Shown: positions 8,974-18,602, counted from the stretch's first letter. The stretch is 64,000 bases of DNA from Stenotrophomonas sp. ASS1 (GCF_004346925.1 NZ_CP031167.1:1446001-1510000); one strand, 5' to 3'. Made by a program: numbers and translations. Notes: a model not told the origin generated them from the letters alone.

Positions 8974-9073
8974 GTAGAGTCGAGCCATGCTCGACTGCTT
9001 TTCGTTCTTCGGTAGAGCCGAGCCATGCTCGGCTGCATCTCGCGAAGAGCAGTCGAGCATGGCTCGACTCTAC
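8974..9073. repeat. SMAG cluster, three copies
   Basis: Three GTAG-headed palindromes are present: 8974-8998 and 9012-9036 in direct orientation, and 9049-9073 inverted. The first and third are exact reverse complements, so they can pair into a 25-bp stem that loops out the middle copy. It lies between the convergent ends of puuC and the 9095-9751 gene, and may act as a bidirectional transcript end. Confidence 0.85.
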
Positions 9074-9094
9074 AGAAGGCAGACAGCTGTCGAG

Positions 9095-9751
9095 CTACCG
9101 GCAGCGGGCACTCACCTGCAGCACTGCCACACGCAACATGTCGCGGTCGGCTTCTTCGACGGCATTCTGGAAGTAATCCATGTCCTGCCGGCCCAGCTCG
9201 CACGGGTCGACGATGTACCCCGGTGGCCACAAACCCAGCAGTTGCGCCACGCCATGCACGATCTGCTCGGGTGTCATCTGCCGACGGATCCGGAAGTAGT
9301 TGCGGCGCGGCCCAAACGCCGGATGGACCTCGCGCCGACCGATCAGGCGCGGGGCCACACCCGCTGCGCTGATGCCGTCACCGCCATCGATGCTGCCCGC
9401 AGGCAGGTCCAGCATCAGTGGCGCCGTTGCAGGCGGTTCCTCGGACGCGGGTGTGCTGGCATCCGTAGGTGCCGCCGGGGGCGGGCGTGGCGCTGTCGAT
9501 GCGGCCGGGCGCGCTGCCTCTGCGGTGGGCTGCGCCGGGTGCGGTTGCGCCGGCACGGGCTGCTTCGGTGGCAGCCAGTACAACGTCATCCTGGCGCCTT
9601 CGTCGCTGCGCAGCGTCATCCTGCCGCTGCCCAGCAGCCACACTGCCATCAACCCATGCACCAGCAGCACCACCAGCCATGCCGCCATGCGCGGCAGCTT
9701 CGGCGAATCGGACCACGACAGCGCGACTGCAGTCATCGGCAAAGCATCCAT
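9095..9751 (-). CDS. Unknown single-pass membrane protein with Pro/Ala-rich linker
   Basis: About 218 residues and no family I can name. One hydrophobic segment (MAAWLVVLLVHGLMAVWLL, about 17-35) is followed by a Pro/Ala/Thr-rich stretch (about 60-115). A conserved-looking C-terminal domain contains FGPRRNYFRIRRQ and WPPGYIVDPCELGR. The layout, a short cytoplasmic start, one helix, a periplasmic spacer and a small domain, resembles TonB or other periplasm-spanning adaptors, but no TonB C-terminal motif is present. The start is uncertain (9751 or 9736), since neither has a clear ribosome site. It stands alone between convergent puuC and the divergent MHS transporter gene. Confidence 0.6.
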   Translation of the reverse strand: MDALPMTAVALSWSDSPKLPRMAAWLVVLLVHGLMAVWLLGSGRMTLRSDEGARMTLYWLPPKQPVPAQPHPAQPTAEAARPAASTAPRPPPAAPTDASTPASEEPPATAPLMLDLPAGSIDGGDGISAAGVAPRLIGRREVHPAFGPRRNYFRIRRQMTPEQIVHGVAQLLGLWPPGYIVDPCELGRQDMDYFQNAVEEADRDMLRVAVLQVSARCR

Positions 9752-9883
9752 GCAGGGACCGGTGGCGCAGCCTAGCGGGTGGCCCGAAAAATTCCGTTGG
9801 CATCGGTGTCGGCTGAAACCATCGCCCCGTGCGGCCACCGGCCCGTGGCAGAATCGGGCGATCCGCCGTTACCCGTGTTGCCG

Positions 9884-11185
9884 ATGTCGACGATCACCGC
9901 TGCCGCGCCGCCCGTGAATTCCCCCCGCCGTGTCCTGCTGGCCAGCCTGATCGGCACCACCATCGAGTTCTTCGATTTCTACATCTACGCCACGGCCGCG
10001 GTGCTGGTGTTCCCGCACCTGTTCTTCCCGGACAGCAGCGAACAGGCTGCGCTGCTGCAGTCACTGGCAACGTTCGCGGTCGCGTTCATCGCGCGTCCGG
10101 TGGGCTCGGCGGTGTTCGGCCACTTCGGTGACCGTATCGGCCGCAAGGCCACGCTGGTGGCCGCGCTGCTGACCATGGGCCTGTCCACGGTGCTGATCGG
10201 CCTGTTGCCCACCCATGCACAGATTGGCTTGTGGGCCCCCGCGTTGCTGGCGCTGTGCCGCTTCGGCCAGGGCCTGGGGCTGGGCGGCGAGTGGGGTGGG
10301 GCAGTGCTGCTGGCCACCGAGAACGCACCGCCGGGCAAACGTGCCTGGTACGGCATGTTCCCGCAGCTGGGCGCACCGCTGGGCTTCCTGCTGTCAGCCG
10401 GCATCTTCCTGGTGCTCGGCCGTTGCCTGAGCCAGGACGACTTCCTGCAGTGGGGCTGGCGTATCCCGTTCGTGGCCAGCGCTCTACTGGTCGGCCTTGG
10501 CCTGTGGGTGCGCCTGAACATCCACGAGACGCCCGATTTCAAGAAAGCGCTGGAGCGCAAGGCGCCGGTGCGGCTGCCGATGTGGACGGTACTGCGTGAC
10601 CATCCGGTGCCGATGCTGCTGGGCACGCTGGGTGCGTTCGCCACCTTCGTGCTGTTCTACCTGATGACGGTGTTCAGTCTGGGACATGGCACCGCAGTGC
10701 TGGGCTACAGCCGCGAGCAGTTCCTGCTGATGCAGATGGCCGGCATGCTGTTCTTCGCGCTGGGTATCCCGCTGTCGGCGCGCTATGGCGACCGTTGGGG
10801 CACGCGACGCACGATGATCGTCGCCAGCGTACTGATCGTCGGTTTCGGTGTGCTGTTCGCGCCGCTGTTCCAGCCGCACAGCCCGTGGCTGGTCACTGGC
10901 TTCCTGTGCCTGGGCCTGTTCCTGATGGGCCTGACCTACGGCCCCTGCGGCACCTTCCTGGCCGAGATCTACCCGGTGGAGGTGCGCTATACCGGCGCGT
11001 CGCTGTCATTCAACCTGGCCGGCATCCTTGGCGCGGCACCGGCGCCGTACCTGGCCACCTGGCTGGCCGAACGCTTCGGCCTGGTCGCGGTGGGTTACTA
11101 CCTGTGCCTGACTGCGGTGGCGACCCTGTGCGCGCTGGTGGCACTGCACCGGCGCGCCCTGAGGCTCAACCAAAGAAGCGCTTGA
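9884..11185 (+). CDS. MFS transporter, metabolite:H+ symporter (MHS) family
   Basis: 433 residues with 12 predicted membrane helices. MHS hallmarks are [20 protein letters not shown] near the start, [11 protein letters not shown] in loop 2-3, and [20 protein letters not shown] around residue 130. Relatives such as ShiA, KgtP, ProP and CitA import carboxylates, shikimate or betaine with protons. The substrate here is open, and an organic acid or amine is plausible given the catabolic neighbours. I chose the ATG at 9884 because it directly precedes the family's N-terminus; the in-frame extension upstream has no family similarity. Its 3' end overlaps the convergent hemerythrin gene by 20 bp. Confidence 0.88.
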
Positions 11186-11627
11186 GCGTACGCCCCAGCC
11201 AACCGCCCCCTTGGTGCTCGCGGGCGAACTGGTTCAGGTGCGCCTTGACCTGTTCGGCATAGGCCTGGTCATCACCGCGGATGTGGTTGAACAGCCAGCG
11301 CGAGAGCATGGTGCGCAGTTCGTCGCTGATGTCCTCGCCGGCCTGGAAGCGCATGCGGTATTCCGATACCCGCTTGATGAAGACCTCATGCACGCGCTTG
11401 TGCGCGGCACAGAACGGGTAGCCCGCTTCTTCCATCAACTCTTCTTCGAACGCGAAGTGCGACATGGTGTAGTCCACCACCTCGTCGATCACTTCACCCA
11501 CCGCCGCACGCTGCATGCTGGCCTGGGCCACGTGCAGGTGGTTGAGCATCTCGATGATGCGGCGGTGTTGTTGGTCGATCACATCGATGCCGATGTTCAG
11601 ATCGTCCTGCCAGACCAGTAGTGCCAT
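11166..11627 (-). CDS. Bacteriohemerythrin
   Basis: A 153-residue four-helix bundle that binds a non-heme di-iron centre and reversibly carries O2. All expected ligands can be placed: His21, His57, Glu61, His76, His80, His115 and Asp120 (motifs [27 protein letters not shown]). The start is fixed by GGGGAG just upstream of the ATG. It is a stand-alone globin-like carrier or O2 sensor without a fused output domain. It lies 85 bp downstream of a diguanylate cyclase on the same strand, which suggests a link between oxygen and c-di-GMP signalling, but that link is inference. Confidence 0.93.
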
Positions 11628-11712
11628 CCCCGGCTCCCCTTCATGCGTATGTCGGGGCCGACTGTAGAGCCGCCGCGCGGGTGCGGCGTTGATCTGGATC
11701 AAAGCGGGCCGG

Positions 11713-13071
11713 TCAGGGCAGGGCGGGCTCGCGCGGGCGCAGCGGGCTGGCCACCGTGGTGCAGCTGACCCGGTTGCGGCCACCGGCCTTGGCCAGGTAC
11801 AGCTGGCGGTCGGCCTCGGAGATCAGCCGGTGCAGCGCATCACGCTGCGGGCGCAGGCAGCACAGGCCGATGCTGACCGTCATGCGAAGCGTCGCGGTGC
11901 CAATGTCCACTTCCAGTGCGGCGATGCGCTGGCGCAGCTCCTCGAAGTACTGCAGTGCCTCGTCCTGTTCCATGTCCGGCACCAGCAGGCAGAACTCCTC
12001 GCCACCGAAGCGTGCGATCAGGTCCTGGCTGCGTGCATGCGCGGCCACCGCACCGGCCACCGCGCGCAGCGCATCATCGCCGGCCTCGTGGCCGTGAGTG
12101 TCGTTGATGTGCTTGAAGTGATCGATGTCGATCATCGCCACCGCCACGCACTGGCCATGCAGCTGCAGCTGCGGCAACTGGCGCTGGCTCTGTTCCAGGA
12201 AGCAGCGGCGGTTGGGCAGGCCGGTGAGGAAGTCGCGGGTGGCCAGGTCCTGCAGGGTGCCGATCAGTTCCAGCTGGTCCACGTTCTGCGAGACACGGCA
12301 GAAGAATTCCTCGCGCGAGAATGGCTTGCGCAGGAAGTCATTGGCACCGTTCTTCAGGAAGCGCGGGATCAGCGATGCGTCGGTGTTGCCGGAGATACCG
12401 ATCACCGCCACCTTGTCGCGTGAGCGCAGGGTGCGCAGGCGGCGGGTGAATTCCACGCCCTGCATGCCGGGCATTTCCTGGTCGACCACCGCCAGGCGGA
12501 TCGCCGGATGCGCCTCGATCGCGGCCAGGCCCTCGTTGCCATCGGCCGCTTCGTGCACCTCATGGCCATACATGCGCAGCAGGGCGGCGGCATAGCCGCG
12601 CGCGGACGGGGAATCGTCCACCACCAGCGCCGCGATGCGGCGGTTGCGTTCCAGCCGCTGCACCAGCCACACCAGGTAGTCGATGCTGCCGGGGGTGTTC
12701 TTCAGTACGTAGTCGATGATCTGCTGCTGCAGCACGCGCTTGCGCAGGTCCTCGTCGTACACGCCGCTGACCACCACGGTCGGCAGGTCGCGCTTGAGGA
12801 AGAACTCGACCACCGCATCGCGGTCGCCGTCGGCCAGCACCAACCCGGTCAGCACCAGGAACCAGCCGCCACCCTCGCTCAGCAGGCGATCGGCCTCGGC
12901 CAGGGTGGAGGCGATCACCACCGGCAGTTCCAGGCGCTGCTCGATGGCTTCGCGCAGCATGCCGGTAAAGGCACGGGAATTTTCGACCAGCAGGATCCGC
13001 TGTGGCAGCGGATCGGCCAGGTCGCCATCGACGGCGGCCTGCGGCAGGACGGGCATGATGCGGTGGCTCAC
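11713..13071 (-). CDS. Double-receiver diguanylate cyclase (REC-REC-GGDEF)
   Basis: 452 residues. Receiver 1 (about 25-140) is degenerate: the phospho-acceptor position is Gly76 (VLTGLVL), although Lys124 remains. Receiver 2 (about 146-265) keeps Asp197 (AVVDQEMPG) and Lys249. The GGDEF domain (about 285-440) has an intact active motif GGEEF at 356-360 and an inhibitory I-site RSQD at 347-350. It should therefore make c-di-GMP with feedback control, like PleD. No partner kinase is next to it, apart from the kinase-like MASE1 protein 80 bp upstream. The GTG at 13071 and an ATG at 13056 are both possible starts, and neither has a good ribosome site. Confidence 0.9.
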
Positions 13072-13151
13072 GAAGGAGGGCTCGGCACGGATAGCGGCGG
13101 TTTCGGGCGTAACTTTAGAGGCGAACGCTGTGCGCCGGGCAAGATTCCGTA

Positions 13152-14705
13152 TCAGGCCGCCGCTGGCGACGCGTGGGTGATCGATTCATGCAGGACCAGT
13201 CGCAGGCGATTGCCTCGGCAGTGGACCGTTCCGCCGTAGGCAAGCATCCGTCCGGCCAGACGCTCGACGGCCTGGTCGGTGGTGCGTGCCGATAGCGTGC
13301 AACCACGGTCGAGCAGGCTCACGATAGCAACGATGCCGCGACGTCCGCCCGCCTGGCCACTTCGGGCACGCACGCAGACCTGCCCAGTCTCCAGCTCCAG
13401 CAGCAGTGACACCGCCTCGATCAAGGAGCGGTAGATGGCCAGTTGCAGATCCACAGTCAGCAGGCAGGGGTTACCCGCCAGCCTGGGCGGAATGACGCGA
13501 TGCGTGTTGTTCCAGATCTCGCATGCGCCGCCTGCTTGCAGCGCGATGTACAACCCGACCTGTTCCAATCCAGTGGGGTAGACCATGCTGGCCTGCTCGC
13601 GGAACAGACGTGAGTGCACGGATGACGCGTGTTGCAGGCTGTTCGCCACTGCATGATGGCCCTGAGCCTTCAGCCAGCTGACCATTTCAACGAGCGAGCT
13701 GTCCATGCCGTCGCTCAGATGCTTCAGATGGACGGCCCGTTCACGCAGCTCCCGCTCGCTGGTCTGGTGGGAACTGCGTGCCAGGCGCAGCGTCGTTTCT
13801 TCGGCCAGGCCGCGGGACCGGGCGCGCTGATGGTGGTAGCTGATGCTGGACCCGAGCGCGAGCAGCGCGACACTCATCACCGCCATGTTCTGCTGGGTGG
13901 CGAACGTACCGAGGTCGAAAGAGGAGGGCAGGCCGGTACTGGGCGTAGCGCCGTGAAGTGGGAGATTCAACAGCGGAATCGCGATGGCAGCGCCGCGCCA
14001 GCCATGCATGAAGGTCAGGGCGATGGCAGGTAGAGCCGCCAGCAGGACAAGGTGTGTGCGGGTGGTATGTGCGCTACTGTCTGTCAGCTGCATGCCCAAC
14101 CCCAGTATCAGCATCGCCAGGATCGCCGCAGCTGTAGGCGCAACAAAGCGGGTGCCCCACCTGGGATCCGCGTGCCGCTGCGCCCAAAGGAAGGCCAGCG
14201 GGAGCAGGGTAATGATGGCCGCGAAGTGACCAAAGAGCGTTCGGTCGACCGCGTCCAGCAGGTTGCTCGGCGGAGGGTTCGACCAGAGGATATATGAAAT
14301 GCTCAGGTTTAGACCCGGGACGAACAGTGCCGTGCAGATCGATAACGACAGCAGCCAGAGACCGGTGACGGCCTCGGACGGCATTCTCCTGAGGTGAAGG
14401 TGGACCACCAGCATCGCCATCGGCATCAACAGTGTTGACGCCAGGATGACCCACGCCAAGCCGTAGGCATCAATCATGGGGATGCGCAGCGTCGCGAAGT
14501 AGATGTATTCGCCCAGCAACAGGTAAGGCCACAAGCGGGGCGGGACGATCAGCAGTGCCGCTGCCCGGATGCCTGCGGGCAGGAAGAACTGATCGAGCGA
14601 GAACTGACGCGATATGAGGCAGCTGGCCGCATAGACGGCGGCCAGCACGAGACCGACCGGACGGATCCGGAAGCTCAGTTCAATTGCTTTCTTGAATCGG
14701 TCCAA
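13152..14705 (-). CDS. MASE1 membrane sensor with degenerate kinase-like C-terminus (paralogue A)
   Basis: About 517 residues. The MASE1 domain (about 10-290, eight or so membrane helices) has FSLDQFFLPAGIRAAALLI, the motif PPRLWPYLLLGEY and HGWRGAAIAIPLLN. A helical linker (ELRERAVHLKHLSDGMDSSL) and a C-terminal domain that recalls NarX-type histidine kinases follow. The ATPase N-box region (LAIYRSLIEAVSLLLELE) lacks the usual Asn, and no phospho-His motif is clear. AGGAGG lies six nt before a TTG at 14705. The same TTG position is kept in paralogue B, so I take TTG as the start of both. It is probably a signal-sensing pseudokinase, 80 bp upstream of the diguanylate cyclase. Confidence 0.78.
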   Translation of the reverse strand: MDRFKKAIELSFRIRPVGLVLAAVYAASCLISRQFSLDQFFLPAGIRAAALLIVPPRLWPYLLLGEYIYFATLRIPMIDAYGLAWVILASTLLMPMAMLVVHLHLRRMPSEAVTGLWLLSLSICTALFVPGLNLSISYILWSNPPPSNLLDAVDRTLFGHFAAIITLLPLAFLWAQRHADPRWGTRFVAPTAAAILAMLILGLGMQLTDSSAHTTRTHLVLLAALPAIALTFMHGWRGAAIAIPLLNLPLHGATPSTGLPSSFDLGTFATQQNMAVMSVALLALGSSISYHHQRARSRGLAEETTLRLARSSHQTSERELRERAVHLKHLSDGMDSSLVEMVSWLKAQGHHAVANSLQHASSVHSRLFREQASMVYPTGLEQVGLYIALQAGGACEIWNNTHRVIPPRLAGNPCLLTVDLQLAIYRSLIEAVSLLLELETGQVCVRARSGQAGGRRGIVAIVSLLDRGCTLSARTTDQAVERLAGRMLAYGGTVHCRGNRLRLVLHESITHASPAAA

Positions 14706-14950
14706 AAACAAGCCTCCTTTGCTCCCGCTCAGCTACCGCTGGCCCGCTACTGGACACTATCCACTAGATCGTCGCAGGCGCAATCAGCACCCTCCTTCTT
14801 CTGCAGATGACGTGGTGCGGGCATGGTGTGCAAGGGGGGGGCACGAATGGAACTAAATCGTCCGGATTATCCGTCAATCACTTTGTTGTGGCGGGAAGGC
14901 GCTACTATCGTTTTGAGGTTGTTTGCTCTTATCCCGACCAGGAGGTCATT

Positions 14951-15397
14951 GTGCGATCCATATTTGTTGGTGTTGTAGCCGGGGCAACATTGTTCGCCGC
15001 AGCTCCGGTATTCGCGAGTGATAGAGGGGGCGGTGACTACCACGGCAGTCCCTTGGCAAGTGCCGCAGTTTCGAAGGCAGGCCTTGGTGAGACCAACCCT
15101 GCCGCCGCAGACATCAGCGCCGATCCCGCTTGGCAGGTGTATGCCTTCCAACGCGATGGCATGGTCTACCTGCAGGTCAACGATCTGACCGGGCAGGTAA
15201 AGCTGATCATCGGCAATGCCGCTGGTGCGTACTTTGCATTGCCTGCCGGCAAGTCCGCAGCACTTGTTTCGCTTCCCGGTCAGCGACTCACTGTCCCATC
15301 CACTGCAAAGCGTTCCGAGGTGTATCGTGCGCAGGACGTGGTACTGGTGCGGTATGCCACCGCGGATGGCGACATCTGGTCTGTCGAAACACCGTAG
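14951..15397 (+). CDS. Small exported protein between two MASE1 genes
   Basis: 148 residues with no family recognised. GTG start: a strong AGGAGG at 14940-14945 sits 5 nt before GTG 14951, and the first residues form a signal peptide (hydrophobic VGVVAGATLFAAAPVFA, cleavage after about residue 20). The open frame continues upstream but without signal peptide or ribosome site. The mature part contains WQVYAFQRDGMVYLQVNDLTG and an Ala-rich beta-like domain, perhaps a single small beta domain in the periplasm. It is transcribed against both flanking MASE1 genes. A role as their periplasmic ligand or partner is speculation. Base composition is visibly lower in GC than the flanks. Confidence 0.7.
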   Translation: MRSIFVGVVAGATLFAAAPVFASDRGGGDYHGSPLASAAVSKAGLGETNPAAADISADPAWQVYAFQRDGMVYLQVNDLTGQVKLIIGNAAGAYFALPAGKSAALVSLPGQRLTVPSTAKRSEVYRAQDVVLVRYATADGDIWSVETP

Positions 15398-15517
15398 CGC
15401 CCGGACCGGAGGGCTTGAGGCGTGCGAGCGATCAAAACCGCTTGCACGTTTCCGCGACCACGCTCAAGGCGGGGGCAAATGCCTGCTATCGAAACAGAAG
15501 TCAGTAGACCTTGTCAT

Positions 15518-17122
15518 TCAAGCCTGAGCGCGTGAGGGACCCGCTTCGAGTCCCGAAAGGCTGTTCCGGGCATCTGATGAAAAAGCATCCAGAGGAGCGG
15601 CTGTACCCGTTTCCTTCATTGCCAGCACGATGCGATTTCGGTTGCATTTCAGTGTGCCGCCGTAGGCAAGCGTCCTGCCGGCCAGTCGTTCCATCGCGGC
15701 GGCGGCGGTTGTGTCCGAAAGGCGTTGATGTTGATCCAGTAGTGATACCGCTATCAGGATTCCACGATGCGAACCCGTCCGTCCGCAACGCGCCCGCACG
15801 TAGATCTGTCCCGTTTCACCCTGGATCAGCAGTGACACCGCATCTATCACAGTGCGGTAGGCAGCAAGCTGCAGTCCGACACTGAGTTGACAGGGGTCGC
15901 CAAGCAACGACGGATTGGCGACGCGAGCCGTTCTTTCCCATGCTTCGCGAACGCCACCTGCTCGGAGGGCAACATAAAGGCCGAGCTGCTCCAGGGCGGT
16001 CGGATAAATCATGCTTGTCTGCTCGCGGAACTGGCGCGAATGAATCGACGCCACATGTACAAGGCTCTCCGCAATCGCATGATGGCCTTGTGCAGTAAGC
16101 CAGTTGATCACCTCGTCAAGCGCATGATCAATGCCATCCCCAAGCTTCCGCAGATGCAACGCGCGTTCGCGGAGATCCAGCTCACTGGCGACATGGGAGC
16201 TCCGAGCAAGTCTGATGGCATTTTTCTCGCCGACCTCCCGCAGTCGATAGCGGTGATAGTAGTGAGTGATCCGGGAGCCCAGTATGAGCAGTGCTGCGCC
16301 TGTGACGGCCATGATCTGCTGGGTCGCGAACGATGCAGGATCGAATGACTCAGGGTGAGACGAAGGTGTTGTCAGACCGATAATCATGTTCAGGGTCGGC
16401 ACGCCGATGGCGGCGCCCCGCCAGCCATACACGCATGTGAGAAGAACGGCGGGAAGCGCCATGAGGAGTTGCAGGGATACTTTTGTCGTCACTGCATCAG
16501 CAGGTACGTCCGCAGCCCAAAGGCCGAACACGACCATCAGTGCAAGCGCTCCTGCCATCTGTGCGATATCCCGTTTCCGGACCTGCACTTCAGCCTTGCC
16601 ACGCGACCACAGCAGCACAAGCGGCGCAAACGTGAGTATGCCTATGAAGTCACCTACTACCAGGCGGACGATTCCGGTCAACAGCGGAAAAGCGGGAGGT
16701 GTTGGCCAGAGGGAGTTCGCCAGAAGCAGGTTGATCAGTGTGACGGAAACTGCAGCGAAGGCAGCAATCGAGATGAGCCAAGCGTTCTTTACTGCCGAGA
16801 TTACATTGCGATGGAGATAGACGATCGTCATTACAACCGGCATCTGGAACACCGAGCCGAGAATGACCCATGTCAGCCCGTACCGATCGATCATCGGCAC
16901 TCGCATCTGTGCGAAATAGGCGTACTCGCCCAGCAGGAGATAGGGCCAAAGCCGAGGAGGGCAGAGCAGCACTGCAGCCACGCGTACACCAGCGGGCAGA
17001 TAGAACTGATCAAGGGACAACTGGCGGGTGGCCCAACAGGCAATGGCATACAGCACAGCCAAGGCAAGTCCTGCCGGATGGATGCGCAACTTCAGCTGCA
17101 GGCCTTCATTCCACCAATTCAA
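15518..17122 (-). CDS. MASE1 membrane sensor with degenerate kinase-like C-terminus (paralogue B)
   Basis: About 534 residues, a clear paralogue of 13152-14705 along its whole length: LSLDQFYLPAGVRVAAVLL, PPRLWPYLLLGEYAYF, YGWRGAAIGVPTLNM, RARCGRTGSHRGILIAVSLLDQ and RLAGRTLAYGGTLKCNRNRI all have counterparts. The ATPase-like region again lacks the N-box Asn (LQLAAYRTVIDAVSLLIQ). It has a longer tail (about 20 residues) than its twin. The TTG at 17122 aligns with the TTG of the twin, and AAGGGG precedes it. The gene looks poorer in GC than the twin and shows no frame damage. The family call is firm. The ligand, activity and output are unknown. Confidence 0.78.
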   Translation of the reverse strand: MNWWNEGLQLKLRIHPAGLALAVLYAIACWATRQLSLDQFYLPAGVRVAAVLLCPPRLWPYLLLGEYAYFAQMRVPMIDRYGLTWVILGSVFQMPVVMTIVYLHRNVISAVKNAWLISIAAFAAVSVTLINLLLANSLWPTPPAFPLLTGIVRLVVGDFIGILTFAPLVLLWSRGKAEVQVRKRDIAQMAGALALMVVFGLWAADVPADAVTTKVSLQLLMALPAVLLTCVYGWRGAAIGVPTLNMIIGLTTPSSHPESFDPASFATQQIMAVTGAALLILGSRITHYYHRYRLREVGEKNAIRLARSSHVASELDLRERALHLRKLGDGIDHALDEVINWLTAQGHHAIAESLVHVASIHSRQFREQTSMIYPTALEQLGLYVALRAGGVREAWERTARVANPSLLGDPCQLSVGLQLAAYRTVIDAVSLLIQGETGQIYVRARCGRTGSHRGILIAVSLLDQHQRLSDTTAAAAMERLAGRTLAYGGTLKCNRNRIVLAMKETGTAAPLDAFSSDARNSLSGLEAGPSRAQA

Positions 17123-17299
17123 TCGCACTACCCCTTCACAGTACGTTCCCTGTCAGCATCCATTCGCCGCGGGACCCGGTTGTTACCGACGGTATCGACA
17201 CGCGTTCGATTATGCAATCACTGCAGCGCAGTGCCGGGCAAGTGAGAAAATCATCACATGAATTGCCGTGGCGACGGGTTTCACAGTTTCTGAGGCAGC

Positions 17300-17322
17300 T
17301 GATTCAGGGGGATCCCTGATCA
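17300..17322. terminator. Hairpin at the 3' end of puuB
   Basis: An imperfect inverted repeat (17300-17309 with 17314-17322, one bulged base, 4-nt loop) starts 2 nt after the puuB stop on the minus strand. There is no T-run. It may end or stabilise the puuB transcript. Confidence 0.35.
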
Positions 17323-17324
17323 AC

Positions 17325-18602
17325 TCACCACAACGCATCCCGCAGCTTGTACCACGACATCGCCGCCACCAGCAGCGGCGTGCGCAGCAGCCGGCCACCG
17401 GGGAAGGGCGCATGCCGCAGGCGCTGGAACACGTCCAGACGCTCGCTCTGGCCGGCAATGGCGGCGGCGATCACCTCGCCGGCCAGCCCGGCGGCGGCCA
17501 CCCCATGGCCGGAGAACCCCTGCGCGAAGTACAGGTTGCCGTCCAGCCGGCCCCAATGCGGGGCGCGGTTGCGGGTGATGTCCACATAACCACCCCAGAC
17601 CTGGTCCAGTGCCACGTCGGCCAGCTGCGGGAACACCTGGTGCATGCGCCGCTGCATCACCCTGCGCAGGCCGGGTGGGGGCAGCGCCGAGTAGCTGGCG
17701 CGGCCGCCAAACAGCAGGCGGTGGTCGTGGCTGAGACGGAAGTAGTCCAGTGCCCATGCGGTGTCGGCCACGGCCATGTTGTTGCCGATCAGGGCCCGGG
17801 CGCGTTCAGCACCCAGCGGCTGGCTGGCGCCGATATAGGTGCCTACCGGCATGATCCGCCGTTCCAGCTCGGGCAGCAGGCCCTGCAGCCAGGCGTTGCC
17901 GGCCACCACCAGATGCGCAGCGCGCACGCTGCCCTGAGCGGTATGCAGGGAAGGCTGGGGTCCCCGCTGCACGCGGGTCACCGCGGAGTTCTCGTGGATC
18001 ACCACGCCGGCCGCGCGCGCCGCATCGGCCAGGCCGCGTGCATACGCCAGCGGTTGCAGGTGCGCGCTGAGCGGATCGAACATCGCGGCGCGGTAGCGCG
18101 GGCTGTCCAGCTGCGCGCGCAGGGCATCGCGGTCCCACCACTGCATGGGGTAGTCGTAGTGGCGCTGCAGGTGCTCGCAGTTGGCCTGCAGGTCACGCTC
18201 ATGCCGTTCGCGGATGGCGACGCTGGCGTGGCCTTCCACCCAATGGCAATCGATGCCGTGACGATCGATGCGGGTGCGCATCGCCCGCACCGCGTCGCGT
18301 GACCAGTCGAACAGGTGGCGCGCATCATCGCGTCCGAGCTGCCGTTCCAGCTCGTCCACCTCGCAGCCGTAGCCGACCAGCGCCTGTCCTCCATTGCGGC
18401 CGGACGCGCCCCAGCCGATCCGCTGCGCTTCCAGCAGCACCACGCGCTGGCCACGGGCGGCCAGTTCCAGCGCGGCGGTCAGGCCGGTATAGCCCGCGCC
18501 GAGCACCGCGACATCGGCCTGCACATCGCCCTGCAGTGGGGGCAGTGCGGGTGGTTCGGGCAGGCTGGCGGCATACCAGCTTGGCGGGAAGGCGGCGCTC
18601 AC
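17325..18602 (-). CDS. puuB: Gamma-glutamylputrescine oxidase (FAD, DAO family)
   Basis: A 425-residue flavoprotein of the D-amino-acid oxidase fold. The dinucleotide-binding motif AVLGAGYTGLTAALELAARG is at about 32-51, GWGASGRNGGQ at about 63-73, and the C-terminal FAD contact FAQGFSGHGVAAAGLAGEV at about 355-375. It oxidises gamma-glutamylputrescine to the aldehyde, the second step of the Puu route. It is divergent from puuD with 161 bp between the starts, so the Puu genes probably share a bidirectional control region there. No puuR-type regulator gene is visible in this window. Confidence 0.88.
   Translation of the reverse strand: MSAAFPPSWYAASLPEPPALPPLQGDVQADVAVLGAGYTGLTAALELAARGQRVVLLEAQRIGWGASGRNGGQALVGYGCEVDELERQLGRDDARHLFDWSRDAVRAMRTRIDRHGIDCHWVEGHASVAIRERHERDLQANCEHLQRHYDYPMQWWDRDALRAQLDSPRYRAAMFDPLSAHLQPLAYARGLADAARAAGVVIHENSAVTRVQRGPQPSLHTAQGSVRAAHLVVAGNAWLQGLLPELERRIMPVGTYIGASQPLGAERARALIGNNMAVADTAWALDYFRLSHDHRLLFGGRASYSALPPPGLRRVMQRRMHQVFPQLADVALDQVWGGYVDITRNRAPHWGRLDGNLYFAQGFSGHGVAAAGLAGEVIAAAIAGQSERLDVFQRLRHAPFPGGRLLRTPLLVAAMSWYKLRDALW

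Noticed and set aside
14807..14950. Longer start of the small exported protein
   Set aside because: The upstream codons lack a ribosome site and would bury the signal peptide. AGGAGG just before GTG 14951 decides the start.
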